Source of the DNA: Pseudochelatococcus lubricantis
GTDB taxonomy: Bacteria > Pseudomonadota > Alphaproteobacteria > Rhizobiales > Beijerinckiaceae
Length of the DNA stretch: 64,000 bases
Direction: 5' to 3'
Assembly: GCF_042432495.1 (NCBI RefSeq)
Contig: NZ_JBHLXC010000007.1
Span: forward strand, 1 to 64,000
Within the stretch, counting starts at the first letter, position 1. Every line of letters starts with the position of its first letter. The position numbers and the translations under genes are program-made. Under the pieces are notes generated by a model. That model worked only from the letters and a program-made list of their open reading frames with translations, had not been told where the DNA came from and searched no databases. Of the stretch, positions 17,484 through 26,082 are shown piece by piece.

Positions 17484-18104
17484 TCAGGCCGGCGCTTCCG
17501 CCTGCCGTCGATGCCCCGGCCGGCCGGCGAGCGCCCTCAGAATATCGCGCACTTGCCGCTCCGCCGCATCGAGACCAAGCGAGCTGTCCACGACGAAATG
17601 CGCGCGGCGGCGCTTTTCGGCATCCGGCATCTGTTTCACGTGAATCCGCTCGAACCTCTCCTCCGTCATGCCGGGACGCGACAACACGCGCGCCCGCTGC
17701 ACCTCCGGCGGCGCACTCACCACGAGGACGGCGTCGCAGCGGCCGTCCTGTGCGGTCTCCAGCAGCAGAGGGCTATCGATGATGACGAGCTGCGCCCCAT
17801 CGCGGCGTGCCCGTTCCAGAAAGACGCGCTCCTCCTCCGCCACCAGCGGATGAACGATCGCTTCCAGACGGCGCAACGCCTCCGCGTCGCCAAGCACCCG
17901 CGCGGCAAGCCGCTCGCGGTCGACAACACCATCAACCACGACACCCGGAAACGCCGCCTCCACCAGCGGCGCGGCGCGACCCCGGTAGAGTTCGTGGACT
18001 GCGGCGTCGGAATCGTGCACCGGCACACCCCTCGCCCGAAAGAAATTGGCGGTGGTGGACTTGCCCATCCCGATCGAACCGGTCAACCCGAGGACGAATG
18101 TCAT
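17484..18104 (-). CDS. coaE: Dephospho-CoA kinase
   Basis: A 206-residue P-loop kinase that carries out the last step of coenzyme A synthesis (3-phosphorylation of the ribose). The P-loop is LTGSIGMGKSTT (residues 6-17), the substrate residue region is VPVHDSDAAVHELY, and the lid has RARVLSRPGMTEERF. The ATG overlaps the aroE stop by four bases. A near-consensus parS palindrome lies inside the coding sequence at 17632-17647. Confidence 0.95.
   Translation of the reverse strand: MTFVLGLTGSIGMGKSTTANFFRARGVPVHDSDAAVHELYRGRAAPLVEAAFPGVVVDGVVDRERLAARVLGDAEALRRLEAIVHPLVAEEERVFLERARRDGAQLVIIDSPLLLETAQDGRCDAVLVVSAPPEVQRARVLSRPGMTEERFERIHVKQMPDAEKRRRAHFVVDSSLGLDAAERQVRDILRALAGRPGHRRQAEAPA
17632..17647. 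promoter_or_regulatory. parS-like site, 14 of 16 bases, inside coaE
   Basis: TGTTTCACGTGAATCC matches the ParB target TGTTTCACGTGAAACA except at positions 14 and 16, and keeps the complete central TTTCACGTGAA. It lies about 3.5 kb from the candidate origin on the side opposite parAB. Coding constraint could explain it, so it is weaker than the two perfect sites. Confidence 0.5.
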
Positions 18105-19000
18105 GGCTTCGATCCTTCTGTGGTGGCGAGCAGATCCGCGACCACGTCATCGTAGAGAGCCCGCGAAACGACGGGTGTCATGCCAAACCAGCGCGCGAAT
18201 CCCGGTGCCGCCTGATGCAACAGCATGCCAAGCCCGCCAACGGTCCGCAATCCGCGCTGCCGCGCCGCTGCAAGCAACGGCGTCTCAAGCGGCACGTAGA
18301 CGATGTCCGTCACCAGCGCCGTTTCCGGTAGTGTTTTGGGGTCCACATCGAGGGTGGGCTGGCCGTGCATGCCCATCGACGTCGTATTGACGAGTAGCGA
18401 ACTGGCGGGCAGGAGGCCAGGCAGCGCGTCCCATCCCGCACCCGCGATCTGCCGGCCCGAGAACAACTGCCCGAAATGTTCAGCCAATGCTTGCGCGCGC
18501 GCCAGCGTGCGGTTGACGATATGGATGCGCTCGACGCCGCGCGCCAGGAGGCCGTAGACGACGGCCCGCGCCGCTCCCCCCGCTCCCAGCACCGTGGCGG
18601 TTGGCGTGCGCGCGTCCCATCCCGGCGCGTCCGCGTCGAGGCTGGCGAGGAAACCGGCGACATCGGTGTTGTCGCCCATCAGCCGCCCGTCCTCGAACCA
18701 GAGCGTATTGACCGCGCCGAGCGCCCGCGCCGTAGCCGTTGCGTCATGCACAAGCCCGAAGGCGGTTTCCTTATGAGGAACCGTGACATTGCCGCCCACG
18801 TATCCATTCGAGGCGAGATCGCGGATGAAGCCCGGAAAGTCGTCAGGCGAAACCTCGGCGAAACCGTAGTCCCCGGCGATGGCGTGCTGCCGCAGCCAGA
18901 AGCGGTGGATGAGAGGCGAACGGCTGTGACGGGCCGGGAAGCCGATGATGCAGGCCTTGGGAGCGGATGACGGAAGCGGTTGCGGCATGGGAATCAACAT
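18101..19000 (-). CDS. aroE: Shikimate dehydrogenase (NADP+)
   Basis: A 299-residue enzyme that reduces 3-dehydroshikimate in aromatic amino acid synthesis. IIGFPARHSRSPLIHRFWL is the shikimate-binding start, NVTVPHKETAF carries the catalytic Lys, GDNTDVAGF is the substrate Asp motif, and VLGAGGAARAVVYGL is the NADP Rossmann loop. LLHQAAPGFARWFG near the end is also typical. The ATG at 19000 has a second in-frame ATG four codons later. It is first of the aroE - coaE - dnaQ operon, with four-base overlap to coaE. Confidence 0.95.
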   Translation of the reverse strand: MLIPMPQPLPSSAPKACIIGFPARHSRSPLIHRFWLRQHAIAGDYGFAEVSPDDFPGFIRDLASNGYVGGNVTVPHKETAFGLVHDATATARALGAVNTLWFEDGRLMGDNTDVAGFLASLDADAPGWDARTPTATVLGAGGAARAVVYGLLARGVERIHIVNRTLARAQALAEHFGQLFSGRQIAGAGWDALPGLLPASSLLVNTTSMGMHGQPTLDVDPKTLPETALVTDIVYVPLETPLLAAARQRGLRTVGGLGMLLHQAAPGFARWFGMTPVVSRALYDDVVADLLATTEGSKP

Positions 19001-19305
19001 GAGAATGAAAGGCTGTCTGTCCGGAGCGCGGTTCCGACAGGCGGAGACAGTTTCCGGGAAGGATCGTGCTTAACCAGATGGACGGAACGGCGCGGCAATT
19101 CAACGAAAAAACGTTCTGTGCCGGACACTGTCAGTGACTATGGACAGGCGACAGGCCGCCGGCAAACGCTCATTTCTTGATTTCGGGCGAATTCTTATCA
19201 CTTAAATAATTAAATTTAGCCGGAACGCGCCCTCGGCCATTTCTACGTTTCGTTGAAACGCAACATTCCCACGCAAAAGCGGTGCCTGCTTTTGCTGAAA
19301 CTGCT
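19001..19305. other. Intergenic region between maf and aroE
   Basis: 305 bases with no convincing gene. 19186-19240 is AT-rich (TCACTTAAATAATTAAATTT), and probably contains promoter elements for aroE. A hairpin at 19273-19295 follows the end of maf. Confidence 0.4.
19273..19295 (-). terminator. Hairpin after maf
   Basis: GCAAAAGC and GCTTTTGC form a perfect 8-bp stem with a seven-base loop, about 10 bases past the end of maf on the minus strand. There is no clean T-run, so this is a probable transcript end rather than a proven intrinsic terminator. Confidence 0.4.
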
Positions 19306-19938
19306 TTAGGACGCGAGACATCCTTCCTCGCGCAGGAAGGCGAGAACGGGCAGAAGCGGCAGACCGAGTATCGTGAAGTAATCGCCGTTGATGCGCGAGA
19401 ACAACTGGACGCCGGCCCCCTCGACCTGATAGCCACCGACGCTCGACAGAACGCTGTCCCCCACCACCTCGACATATCTGGTGACGAACGCCTCCTCCAG
19501 CGGCCGCACATCGAGATCGGCCGTGGAGACGACTTCGAACACCACCTCCCCGTCACGCGCCAGCGCGGCCGCGGAATGGAGATGATGCGTCTTACCCGAG
19601 AGCGCGGCAAGTTGATTCCGCGCAGCAGCGATATCGACGGGTTTGTGAAACTGCCGCCCGTCGCACTCAAGCGTCTGATCCGCGCCGAGAACCAGACGTC
19701 CCGGTTCCCGCCGGCTGACGGCGAGCGCCTTTTCGCGTGCCAGCAGCGAAGCAAGATCCTCTATCGGCGCACCGGATGAACTGAACGGCTCCTCGATGGC
19801 CCGCTCATCCACGCCCGGCTGCCGTGTTTCCACCGCGATGCCCGCCGCTTCGAGGAGATTGCGCCGCGTGCGGCTGGTGGACGCCAGAACAAGCGGCTGA
19901 TCCGCGATCCAGAGAGTTGCAGGGTCCGGTTCCGACAT
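19306..19938 (-). CDS. Maf family nucleotide pyrophosphatase
   Basis: A 210-residue house-cleaning enzyme that hydrolyses non-canonical or modified dNTP/NTPs. The signature SxSxxR appears as LVLASTSRTRRNLLEAAGI (residues 16-34), and the other conserved segments are VLGADQTL and GGYQVEGAGVQLFSRINGDYFTILGLPL. The last belongs to the dUTP/UTP/CTP-type or m7GTP-type branch; which one is not certain. It lies 58 bases after the PPDK-regulator gene on the same strand, a conserved pairing next to the alphaproteobacterial origin. Confidence 0.92.
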   Translation of the reverse strand: MSEPDPATLWIADQPLVLASTSRTRRNLLEAAGIAVETRQPGVDERAIEEPFSSSGAPIEDLASLLAREKALAVSRREPGRLVLGADQTLECDGRQFHKPVDIAAARNQLAALSGKTHHLHSAAALARDGEVVFEVVSTADLDVRPLEEAFVTRYVEVVGDSVLSSVGGYQVEGAGVQLFSRINGDYFTILGLPLLPVLAFLREEGCLAS

Positions 19939-19996
19939 TAAGTCCCCTCCTTCACGGCATGACAGAAATCAAGACATCATTCAGAGCGGCGGCGGC

Positions 19997-20842
19997 TCAG
20001 GACAGGGCAATGAACTGCAGGCGGTGGGCGCGCAGCAGTTCCATGATGGCCGCCGCCGTCTCCTCGATGGAGCGGCGGGTCACGTCGATCACCGGCCAGC
20101 CGTTGCGCGCGCACAGCTTTCGCGATTCCGCAATCTCCGCTGCCACCGAATCCCTATCGACATAGGCTGTGTCGTCGCCCGCGTTCAGGCTCAACAGGCG
20201 GTTCTGCCTGATCTGGACGATACGGTCCGGGCTCGCGACAAGCCCCACGATCAGCGGCCTCTTGGTTGTGCTCAGCGCCTCAGGCAAGGCGAAGCCGGGA
20301 ACCAGCGGAACGTTCGCGGTCTTGATACCCCGGTTGGCGAGATAAATAGCCGTCGGCGTCTTGGACGTGCGGCTGACGCCGACCAGGACGACATCTGCCG
20401 AATCGAGATCCTCCCCCGTCTGTCCGTCGTCGTGGGCAAGCGTATAGTTCATCGCATCGATACGCTTGAAATACTCGGCATTGAGTGTGTGCTGCGCACC
20501 GGGCCGCGCGATGGTCTCGGTGCCGATGTAAGACTGAAACAGATTCACCACCGGATCAAGCACGGAAAGCACCGGAATTCCCTCCGCGCTGCACACGCGG
20601 TTCAGTTCGTTCGCAAGATCTGGATTGACGAGCGTGTAGAGGACGATGCCAGGTTCGTCCATGATCGAGGCCATCGCCCGCTCCAGTTGGGCGGCGGAAC
20701 GCACGAGCGGGTAGACGTGCTCGATCGCCGAGATTCCCTCATATTGCGCGGCAACCGCCCTGCTCACGGCAAGAAGCGTCTCCCCGGTCGAATCAGACAC
20801 CAGATGCAGATGAAAAAAGCTGCGGTTCACGTGATCCCCCAT
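19997..20842 (-). CDS. Pyruvate,phosphate dikinase / PEP synthase regulatory protein (DUF299)
   Basis: A 281-residue bifunctional serine/threonine kinase and pyrophosphorylase that inactivates PPDK (or PEP synthase) with ADP and reactivates it with phosphate. FFHLHLVSDSTGETL opens the domain; the P-loop-like GVSRTSKTPT sits at residues 155-164. The frame is open to 20914, but the start at 20842 gives the family length and removes an Arg-rich non-conserved stretch. The orthologue RP001 in Rickettsia and Caulobacter flanks oriC opposite hemE, as it does here. Confidence 0.9.
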   Translation of the reverse strand: MGDHVNRSFFHLHLVSDSTGETLLAVSRAVAAQYEGISAIEHVYPLVRSAAQLERAMASIMDEPGIVLYTLVNPDLANELNRVCSAEGIPVLSVLDPVVNLFQSYIGTETIARPGAQHTLNAEYFKRIDAMNYTLAHDDGQTGEDLDSADVVLVGVSRTSKTPTAIYLANRGIKTANVPLVPGFALPEALSTTKRPLIVGLVASPDRIVQIRQNRLLSLNAGDDTAYVDRDSVAAEIAESRKLCARNGWPVIDVTRRSIEETAAAIMELLRAHRLQFIALS

Positions 20843-20929
20843 CCGTTTCCCGAACCGGTTTAACATCTGGCGGCGCCGGCGCGAACACCTTTCCGGAACT
20901 CCGCCGTCGTCCACGGGTCAAAGCCTGGC

Positions 20930-20945
20930 GGATTCACGTGAAACA
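20930..20945. promoter_or_regulatory. parS-like site beside oriC, 14 of 16 bases
   Basis: GGATTCACGTGAAACA differs from the consensus TGTTTCACGTGAAACA only at positions 1 and 3 and keeps the CACGTGAAACA half. It lies 41 bases from the DnaA box. Confidence 0.55.
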
Positions 20946-20985
20946 CTGGCGGAGGACCGCGATTCCAACAGGGGGAGTCGACACG

Positions 20986-20994
20986 TGTGGATAA
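20986..20994 (-). promoter_or_regulatory. DnaA box, perfect consensus
   Basis: TGTGGATAA is the exact complement of TTATCCACA, the high-affinity DnaA-binding 9-mer. It lies in the long non-coding gap at the conserved alphaproteobacterial origin position. Confidence 0.75.
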
Positions 20995-21150
20995 CAAACC
21001 GTTAACGGCCGGCCGGGAAAAGGCCCTGTGAATCGCCAGCCAATCGTTCAACAGTCGTTTCCGTGTGGCCTGATTCAGTCACGGATTTTCGCGGCCGTGG
21101 ACAAAATCCCGCAACGGCGATTTCGCGACAGGCTTAACGCTTCCTAAACG

Positions 21151-21165
21151 TTAACGAATCGTTAA
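21151..21165. promoter_or_regulatory. CtrA box, perfect TTAA-N7-TTAA, in oriC
   Basis: TTAACGAATCGTTAA matches the full CtrA recognition sequence, and TTAACGCTTCCTAAA (21134-21148) immediately to its left is a near match in tandem. In Caulobacter, CtrA bound at oriC blocks DnaA and prevents initiation in swarmer cells. The site also lies about 170 bases before hemE and could act on that promoter instead. Confidence 0.65.
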
Positions 21166-21337
21166 CGAATAGGGCGAAACTCGGACCCGGCCGCAGCGCT
21201 CCCGCGGCGTCGAAGCACGGTGAGCGAATCTGGGGACGAAATGTGGACGCCGCTGGGATGCTGCTATTCGCCGTCTAACAAGAACAACAGAATCCTTTTA
21301 ATAGACATTCTTTGATTCAAGACAGGAGTGAAGGATC

Positions 21338-22411
21338 GTGAGCCTGCCCCCCCGAGACGACGAGCGCATCCGCACAGAACCTCTCTCCGCAAACATCCCG
21401 CTTCTGCGGGTGTTGGCCGGTGAAACCCTTGCAACACCGCCGCTCTGGATGATGCGGCAGGCCGGGCGCTACCTGCCGGAATACCGGGCGCTGCGCCAGA
21501 AGGCGGGCTCGTTTCTCGATCTCTGTTACGATCCCGAAAAGGCCGCCGAGGTTACCCTTCAGCCGATCCGCCGTTTCGGGTTCGACGCTGCCATTCTCTT
21601 CAGCGACATCCTCGTGGTGCCCGACGCTCTCGGCCAGAAGGTCAGGTTCGCGGAAGGTGAAGGCCCACAACTCGATCCGCTGACACCCGGAGGGGGGTTG
21701 GCGACGCTCGCCAGTGAACTCGATCTGGAACGGCTTGCGCCCGTCTACGAGACGGTGCGCATCGTCCGCGCTACCCTACCCTCGGAAGTCGCGCTGATCG
21801 GCTTCGCCGGCGCGCCCTGGACCGTGGCGAGCTACATGATCGCCGGCAAGAGCACCCCCGATCAGGCGCCCGCCCGTCTTTTCGCCTATCAGCACCCCGA
21901 GCTCTTCGGCGAGATCATCGACAGGCTTGTGGACGCGACTTCAAGCCACCTCATTGCGCAAATCGACGCCGGTGCGCAAGCGCTGCAGATTTTCGAGAGT
22001 TTCGCCGGCGCCCTGCCCCCTTCCCTCTTCCGGCGCTGGTCTCTGGCGCCGGTCGGTCGCATCGTTCACCGCATCCGTTCGCAACGGCCGGGAATTCCCG
22101 TGATCGTGTTTGCGCGCGGCGCCGGCGTGGGTGTGGAGGAACTGGCGCAGGCCGGCATTGCCGACGCCGTGGGGCTTGACTGGACTATCGACCCATGGCG
22201 CGCGCGCGACAGCGTTCAGAAGCTGCGCCCGGTGCAGGGCAACCTCGATCCGCTGGCCTTGCTCGCCGGCGACGATGTTCTTGCCGGCGCCGTGGACGAT
22301 ATCCGCGCCGCGCTGGGCAATGGGCCGCATATCTTCAACCTCGGGCATGGCATTTTGCCGCAGACGCCGATCGCCCATGTCGAGCAGATGATCGCCAGGG
22401 TTCGCGGTTGA
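21338..22411 (+). CDS. hemE: Uroporphyrinogen decarboxylase
   Basis: A 357-residue enzyme that converts uroporphyrinogen III to coproporphyrinogen III in haem synthesis. PPLWMMRQAGRYLPEYRALR (residues about 30-49) is the substrate-binding arginine motif, and GFAGAPWTVASYMI is the second family signature. The start is a GTG with AGGAG 12 bases upstream. It is the first gene right of the candidate origin and is followed by hemJ at a 115-base gap. Confidence 0.96.
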   Translation: MSLPPRDDERIRTEPLSANIPLLRVLAGETLATPPLWMMRQAGRYLPEYRALRQKAGSFLDLCYDPEKAAEVTLQPIRRFGFDAAILFSDILVVPDALGQKVRFAEGEGPQLDPLTPGGGLATLASELDLERLAPVYETVRIVRATLPSEVALIGFAGAPWTVASYMIAGKSTPDQAPARLFAYQHPELFGEIIDRLVDATSSHLIAQIDAGAQALQIFESFAGALPPSLFRRWSLAPVGRIVHRIRSQRPGIPVIVFARGAGVGVEELAQAGIADAVGLDWTIDPWRARDSVQKLRPVQGNLDPLALLAGDDVLAGAVDDIRAALGNGPHIFNLGHGILPQTPIAHVEQMIARVRG

Positions 22412-22526
22412 TCGCAGCCCGCTTCCGTAACCTGGAATCGGTCGAAGAAATGCTTGCGGGAATCTGCCGTTCGCGGGAAAAGAGCGTACGGCCCGGGCGA
22501 GGTCGGGGCGATCCGGAGAGCGCGCG

Positions 22527-22952
22527 ATGCTTTATGAATGGCTGAAGGCCCTGCACATTATCTCGGTCATTGCGTGGATGGCGGCGATGCTCTACCTGCC
22601 GCGCCTGTTCGTCTACCATGCCGAGGCGGTGCCGGGCTCCGATCGCATCGCGGCCTTCAAGGTCATGGAAAGGCGCCTGTACAAGGCGATCATGACGCCG
22701 GCCATGATAGCGACATGGGTTTTCGGTCTGATCATCGCCTATGAAGGCGGCTGGTTCGCCGCCGGGTGGTTTCATGGCAAGCTCCTGCTCGTCGTGATCC
22801 TGTCGGGAGTTCACGGCTTCCTGGGCGCGGAGCTGCGTCGGTTCGCCGCTGACAAGATCACGCGCAGCCCGCGCTTCTACCGCATCGTCAACGAGGTGCC
22901 GACACTCCTCATGATCCTCATTGTCATTCTCGTGGTACTCAAGCCGTTCTAG
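22527..22952 (+). CDS. hemJ: Protoporphyrinogen IX oxidase, HemJ type
   Basis: A 141-residue membrane protein with four hydrophobic segments that oxidises protoporphyrinogen IX in organisms lacking hemG or hemY. His10 in LKALHIISVIAWMAAM and Lys85 in WFHGKLLLVV are the conserved functional residues of the family. It sits directly after hemE, so two haem steps are coupled at the origin. The chromosome position hemE - hemJ - rho is conserved in Hyphomicrobiales. Confidence 0.94.
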   Translation: MLYEWLKALHIISVIAWMAAMLYLPRLFVYHAEAVPGSDRIAAFKVMERRLYKAIMTPAMIATWVFGLIIAYEGGWFAAGWFHGKLLLVVILSGVHGFLGAELRRFAADKITRSPRFYRIVNEVPTLLMILIVILVVLKPF

Positions 22953-23201
22953 TATGCGCGGACGGAAAGGGCTGCATCCGGCGGAGTCGGAGCGGACAGG
23001 GCGAAAAACCGCGGGGTCGGACTTGAAGTCGGAAGGGAAATCCGCTAGATAAGGCGTGCCTTCCTGACAGCAGGATGGCGAGCGTGCAGTTATATTGTGC
23101 GCATGCTCGCCTGTGTCGTATACCCGACGTTTCAACCTGCGCTTCATCACATCCTTCCGGGCTGCACGGCAGCCCCCTTATAGATCGAGAGTTTTTCCCC
23201 G

Positions 23202-24467
23202 ATGCGGGAGATCAAGCTTCAGGACCTCAAGTCCAAGACACCGACCGAGCTTTTGGCTTTTGCCGAAGAGCTGTCGGTCGAAAATGCCAGCATCCTGCGC
23301 AAGCAGGAATTGATGTTTGCCATCCTCAAGCAACTGGCCGCCGCCGATACCGAGATCATCGGGGAAGGCGTCGTGGAGGTGCTGCAGGATGGCTTCGGTT
23401 TTCTGCGTTCGCCCGATTCCAATTATCTGGCGGGGCCAGACGATATTTACGTGTCGCCGTCCCAGATTCGGCGCTTCGGCCTGCGTACCGGCGACACCGT
23501 CGAGGGTACCATTCGCGGCCCCAAGGACGGCGAACGCTATTTTGCCCTGCTCAAGGTCAACACGATCAATTTCGAGGATCCCGAAAAGATCCGGCACAAG
23601 GTGCATTTCGACAACCTGACGCCACTTTACCCCAATGAGCGGCTGCGTCTGGAGACGGAAGAGCCGTCCAAGAAGGACCTGTCCGCCCGTGTCATCGACA
23701 TCGTCTCACCGATCGGCAAGGGCCAGCGCGCGCTCATCGTCGCACCGCCGCGCACCGGCAAAACGGTGTTGTTGCAGAATGTCGCGCAGTCGATCACGAC
23801 CAATCATCCCGAGTGCTACCTGATTGTTCTGCTGATCGATGAGCGTCCGGAGGAAGTCACCGACATGCAGCGCTCCGTCAAGGGCGAGGTCATTTCCTCG
23901 ACCTTTGACGAACCGGCGGCGCGTCACGTGCAGGTCGCGGAAATGGTGATCGAGAAGGCCAAGCGCCTTGTCGAGCACGGCCGCGATGTCGTCATCCTGC
24001 TCGATTCGATCACCCGTCTCGGCCGCGCCTACAACACGGTCGTGCCGTCCTCCGGCAAGGTGCTGACGGGTGGCGTGGACGCCAATGCGCTGCAGCGGCC
24101 GAAGCGTTTTTTTGGTGCCGCACGCAACATTGAGGAAGGCGGCTCGCTGACCATCATCGCGACGGCGCTGATCGACACCGGCAGCCGCATGGACGAGGTG
24201 ATCTTTGAGGAGTTCAAGGGCACCGGCAACTCCGAAATCATTCTCGACCGGAAGGTTTCGGACAAGCGTGTGTTCCCGGCCCTCGATATCACCCGCTCGG
24301 GCACCCGCAAGGAAGAACTGCTCGTGCCGCCGGACATCCTCAAGAAGACCTACGTGCTGCGCCGCATCCTCAATCCGATGGGCACCGTCGACGCCATGGA
24401 GTTCCTGCTCGACAAGCTGCGCCAGACACGCCGCAACGCCGATTTCTTTGATTCGATGAACACGTAG
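23202..24467 (+). CDS. rho: Transcription termination factor Rho
   Basis: A 421-residue hexameric RNA helicase. The N-terminal RNA-binding domain has DGFGFLRSPDSNYLAGPDDI, the Walker A is APPRTGKTVLL, and Walker B is VVILLDSITRLGRAYN. The Q-loop region KVLTGGVDANALQRPKRFF is intact. The length is normal, with no insertion. A 249-base leader precedes the ATG; Rho genes are often autoregulated through such leaders, but no specific element is visible here. Confidence 0.97.
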   Translation: MREIKLQDLKSKTPTELLAFAEELSVENASILRKQELMFAILKQLAAADTEIIGEGVVEVLQDGFGFLRSPDSNYLAGPDDIYVSPSQIRRFGLRTGDTVEGTIRGPKDGERYFALLKVNTINFEDPEKIRHKVHFDNLTPLYPNERLRLETEEPSKKDLSARVIDIVSPIGKGQRALIVAPPRTGKTVLLQNVAQSITTNHPECYLIVLLIDERPEEVTDMQRSVKGEVISSTFDEPAARHVQVAEMVIEKAKRLVEHGRDVVILLDSITRLGRAYNTVVPSSGKVLTGGVDANALQRPKRFFGAARNIEEGGSLTIIATALIDTGSRMDEVIFEEFKGTGNSEIILDRKVSDKRVFPALDITRSGTRKEELLVPPDILKKTYVLRRILNPMGTVDAMEFLLDKLRQTRRNADFFDSMNT

Positions 24468-24493
24468 TCGCGCTGCGTCGCACTTCGATTGCT

Positions 24494-24543
24494 GCAGGAT
24501 ACAGAGGCCTTTCGCTATATGCGGAGGGCCTTTCCTGCTTCTT
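24494..24543 (+). terminator. Hairpin after rho
   Basis: GCAGGA (24494-24499) pairs with TCCTGC (24533-24538) and AGGCC with GGCCT inside it, forming an interrupted stem 27 bases after the rho stop. A mixed CTTCTTG tract follows. Confidence 0.45.
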
Positions 24544-24631
24544 GTGCCATGGCTTATGATGTTTCCGGCTTGCAATGTAGAGGATGGCGACTGCGATACG
24601 GCGGTCGGTGATTTTGCGGTGGAGATTTTCC

Positions 24632-25966
24632 TTGCGTCGTGAAGATACGATCGTTGCGGTGGCGACGGGTAGCGGACGGGCTGCGATTGCTGTCCTGCGG
24701 CTGTCTGGCCCAGCGACACGGCGGATACTGGAAGTGCTGGCCGGTTCCGTGCCGCAACCGCGTTTCGCCAGCCTGCGCGCCATCTACGCCAGCGATGGCG
24801 CCGTGCTTGATCGGGCGCTCGTTATTTTCTTTTCGGCGCCGGCGAGCTTCACGGGTGAGGACGTCGCTGAACTGCATCTGCACGGTGGGCCGGCGGTAAT
24901 CGCAGCGGTGCTGGGGCGCTTGCTGGAGACGAGGCTATGCCGGCTGGCTGAGGCGGGAGAGTTTTCTCGACGCGCCTTCATCAACGGAAAGCTCGATCTG
25001 ACGGAGGCCGAAGGCATCGCCGACCTGATCGACGCGGAGACGGAAACACAGCGCCGCCAGGCCATGCGCCAGCTTGAAGGTGCGTTGTCGCTGACGGTGG
25101 AAAACTGGCGCGAACGCCTGGTCGATACGATGGCGCTGGTCGAAGCATCGCTCGACTTCTCCGACGAGGGTGACGTCCCGGAGGGCCTGATGGATGAAGC
25201 CGTGTCGGCTGCGTCGTTGGTGGGCAAGGAGATTGAGACTGTTCTGAATGACGGAGCGCGGGGAGAGCGTCTTCGTGACGGCTTCACGGTGGTAATCGCT
25301 GGTCCGCCGAACGTCGGCAAATCCACGTTGATCAATCGCATTGCCGGACGGGACGTGGCGATCGTCTCTCCCGTTGCCGGAACGACTCGGGATATGATCG
25401 AGCTGCATTGCGATCTCGGCGGCACGCCCGTGGTATTCGTCGACACCGCCGGGCTGCGGGACACGGACGACCCGGTTGAGAGAGAAGGCGTTGTACGCGC
25501 CAGAAAGCGCGCGCAAGCGGCCGATCTCGTCCTGCTTTTGTTCGATAACAAAATTGACGCCGATACCGATGGCGCTACCGGATTCGAAGCCGTTGCACCG
25601 GAAAACATTATCATGGTTCGCACGAAATACGATCTTCAGCCGGACGACGAAGTGATAGAAGGCGCGGTGGCGGTCTCCGCGAAGACCGGGGCAGGAATCG
25701 ATATCCTTCTGAAACGAATTGAACAACAATTCGCGGGCCGGTCCGACTCGCAGACGGCGCTCATCACGCGCGAACGCCATCGCACTGCACTGACCGATGC
25801 AGCGCGCCATCTGTCCCGGGTGTCGGCGGCTCACGTGTCTACATCGCCGGAACTGCTTGCGGAGGACATCCGCCTCGGCATGCGAGCGTTGGGTAGAATC
25901 ACCGGTCGCGTGGATGTCGAGGATGTCCTGGATCGGTTGTTTGCGGGTTTCTGCATCGGGAAATAA
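24632..25966 (+). CDS. mnmE: tRNA uridine-5-carboxymethylaminomethyl modification GTPase
   Basis: A 444-residue GTPase that, with MnmG, modifies the wobble U34 of tRNAs. The N-terminal formyl-THF-binding domain starts REDTIVAVATGSGRAAIAVLRLSG. The inserted G domain has GPPNVGKSTLINRI (G1), DTAGLRDT (G3) and a K-dependent loop. The C-terminus FAGFCIGK carries the catalytic CxGK motif. The TTG at 24632 has GGTGGAG about 8 bases upstream and gives the standard N-terminus; an ATG at 24584 would add 16 atypical residues. Next on the strand are a parS site and mnmG. Confidence 0.94.
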   Translation: MRREDTIVAVATGSGRAAIAVLRLSGPATRRILEVLAGSVPQPRFASLRAIYASDGAVLDRALVIFFSAPASFTGEDVAELHLHGGPAVIAAVLGRLLETRLCRLAEAGEFSRRAFINGKLDLTEAEGIADLIDAETETQRRQAMRQLEGALSLTVENWRERLVDTMALVEASLDFSDEGDVPEGLMDEAVSAASLVGKEIETVLNDGARGERLRDGFTVVIAGPPNVGKSTLINRIAGRDVAIVSPVAGTTRDMIELHCDLGGTPVVFVDTAGLRDTDDPVEREGVVRARKRAQAADLVLLLFDNKIDADTDGATGFEAVAPENIIMVRTKYDLQPDDEVIEGAVAVSAKTGAGIDILLKRIEQQFAGRSDSQTALITRERHRTALTDAARHLSRVSAAHVSTSPELLAEDIRLGMRALGRITGRVDVEDVLDRLFAGFCIGK

Positions 25967-25989
25967 TGGGGATGAAAATCCGCGCAGCG

Positions 25990-26005
25990 TGTTTCACGTG
26001 AAACA
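25990..26005. promoter_or_regulatory. parS, perfect 16-bp palindrome, between mnmE and mnmG
   Basis: TGTTTCACGTGAAACA is identical to the bacterial parS consensus bound by chromosomal ParB. It is intergenic, about 3.6 kb upstream of parB and 4.7 kb from the candidate origin. Confidence 0.9.
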
Positions 26006-26082
26006 ATCTCGTCTGTCCAGGTGCGATAAATCGAAACAGAAACGCTACCGGAAGACAACGGCCCGTTCAGGGGTTATAAACA

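Larger units (their letters stand above)
20843..21337. other. Candidate chromosomal replication origin (oriC)
   Basis: This 495-base non-coding gap sits between the divergent DUF299 and hemE genes, the location of oriC in Caulobacter. It contains a perfect DnaA box (20986-20994), a perfect CtrA box (21151-21165) preceded by a near-match TTAA-N7-TAAA (21134-21148), a parS-like site (20930-20945), two further GTTAAC hexamers, and an AT-rich stretch at 21276-21320 that could be the unwinding region. parAB and parS sites are within 8 kb. Only one strong DnaA box was found by eye; diverged W-boxes such as CGTGGACAA (21096-21104) may add to it. Confidence 0.7.

Noticed and set aside
20823..20838. 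CACGTG-centred sequence near the DUF299 start as a further parS
   Set aside because: Only 11 of 16 bases match the consensus; the hexamer is common in GC-rich DNA.
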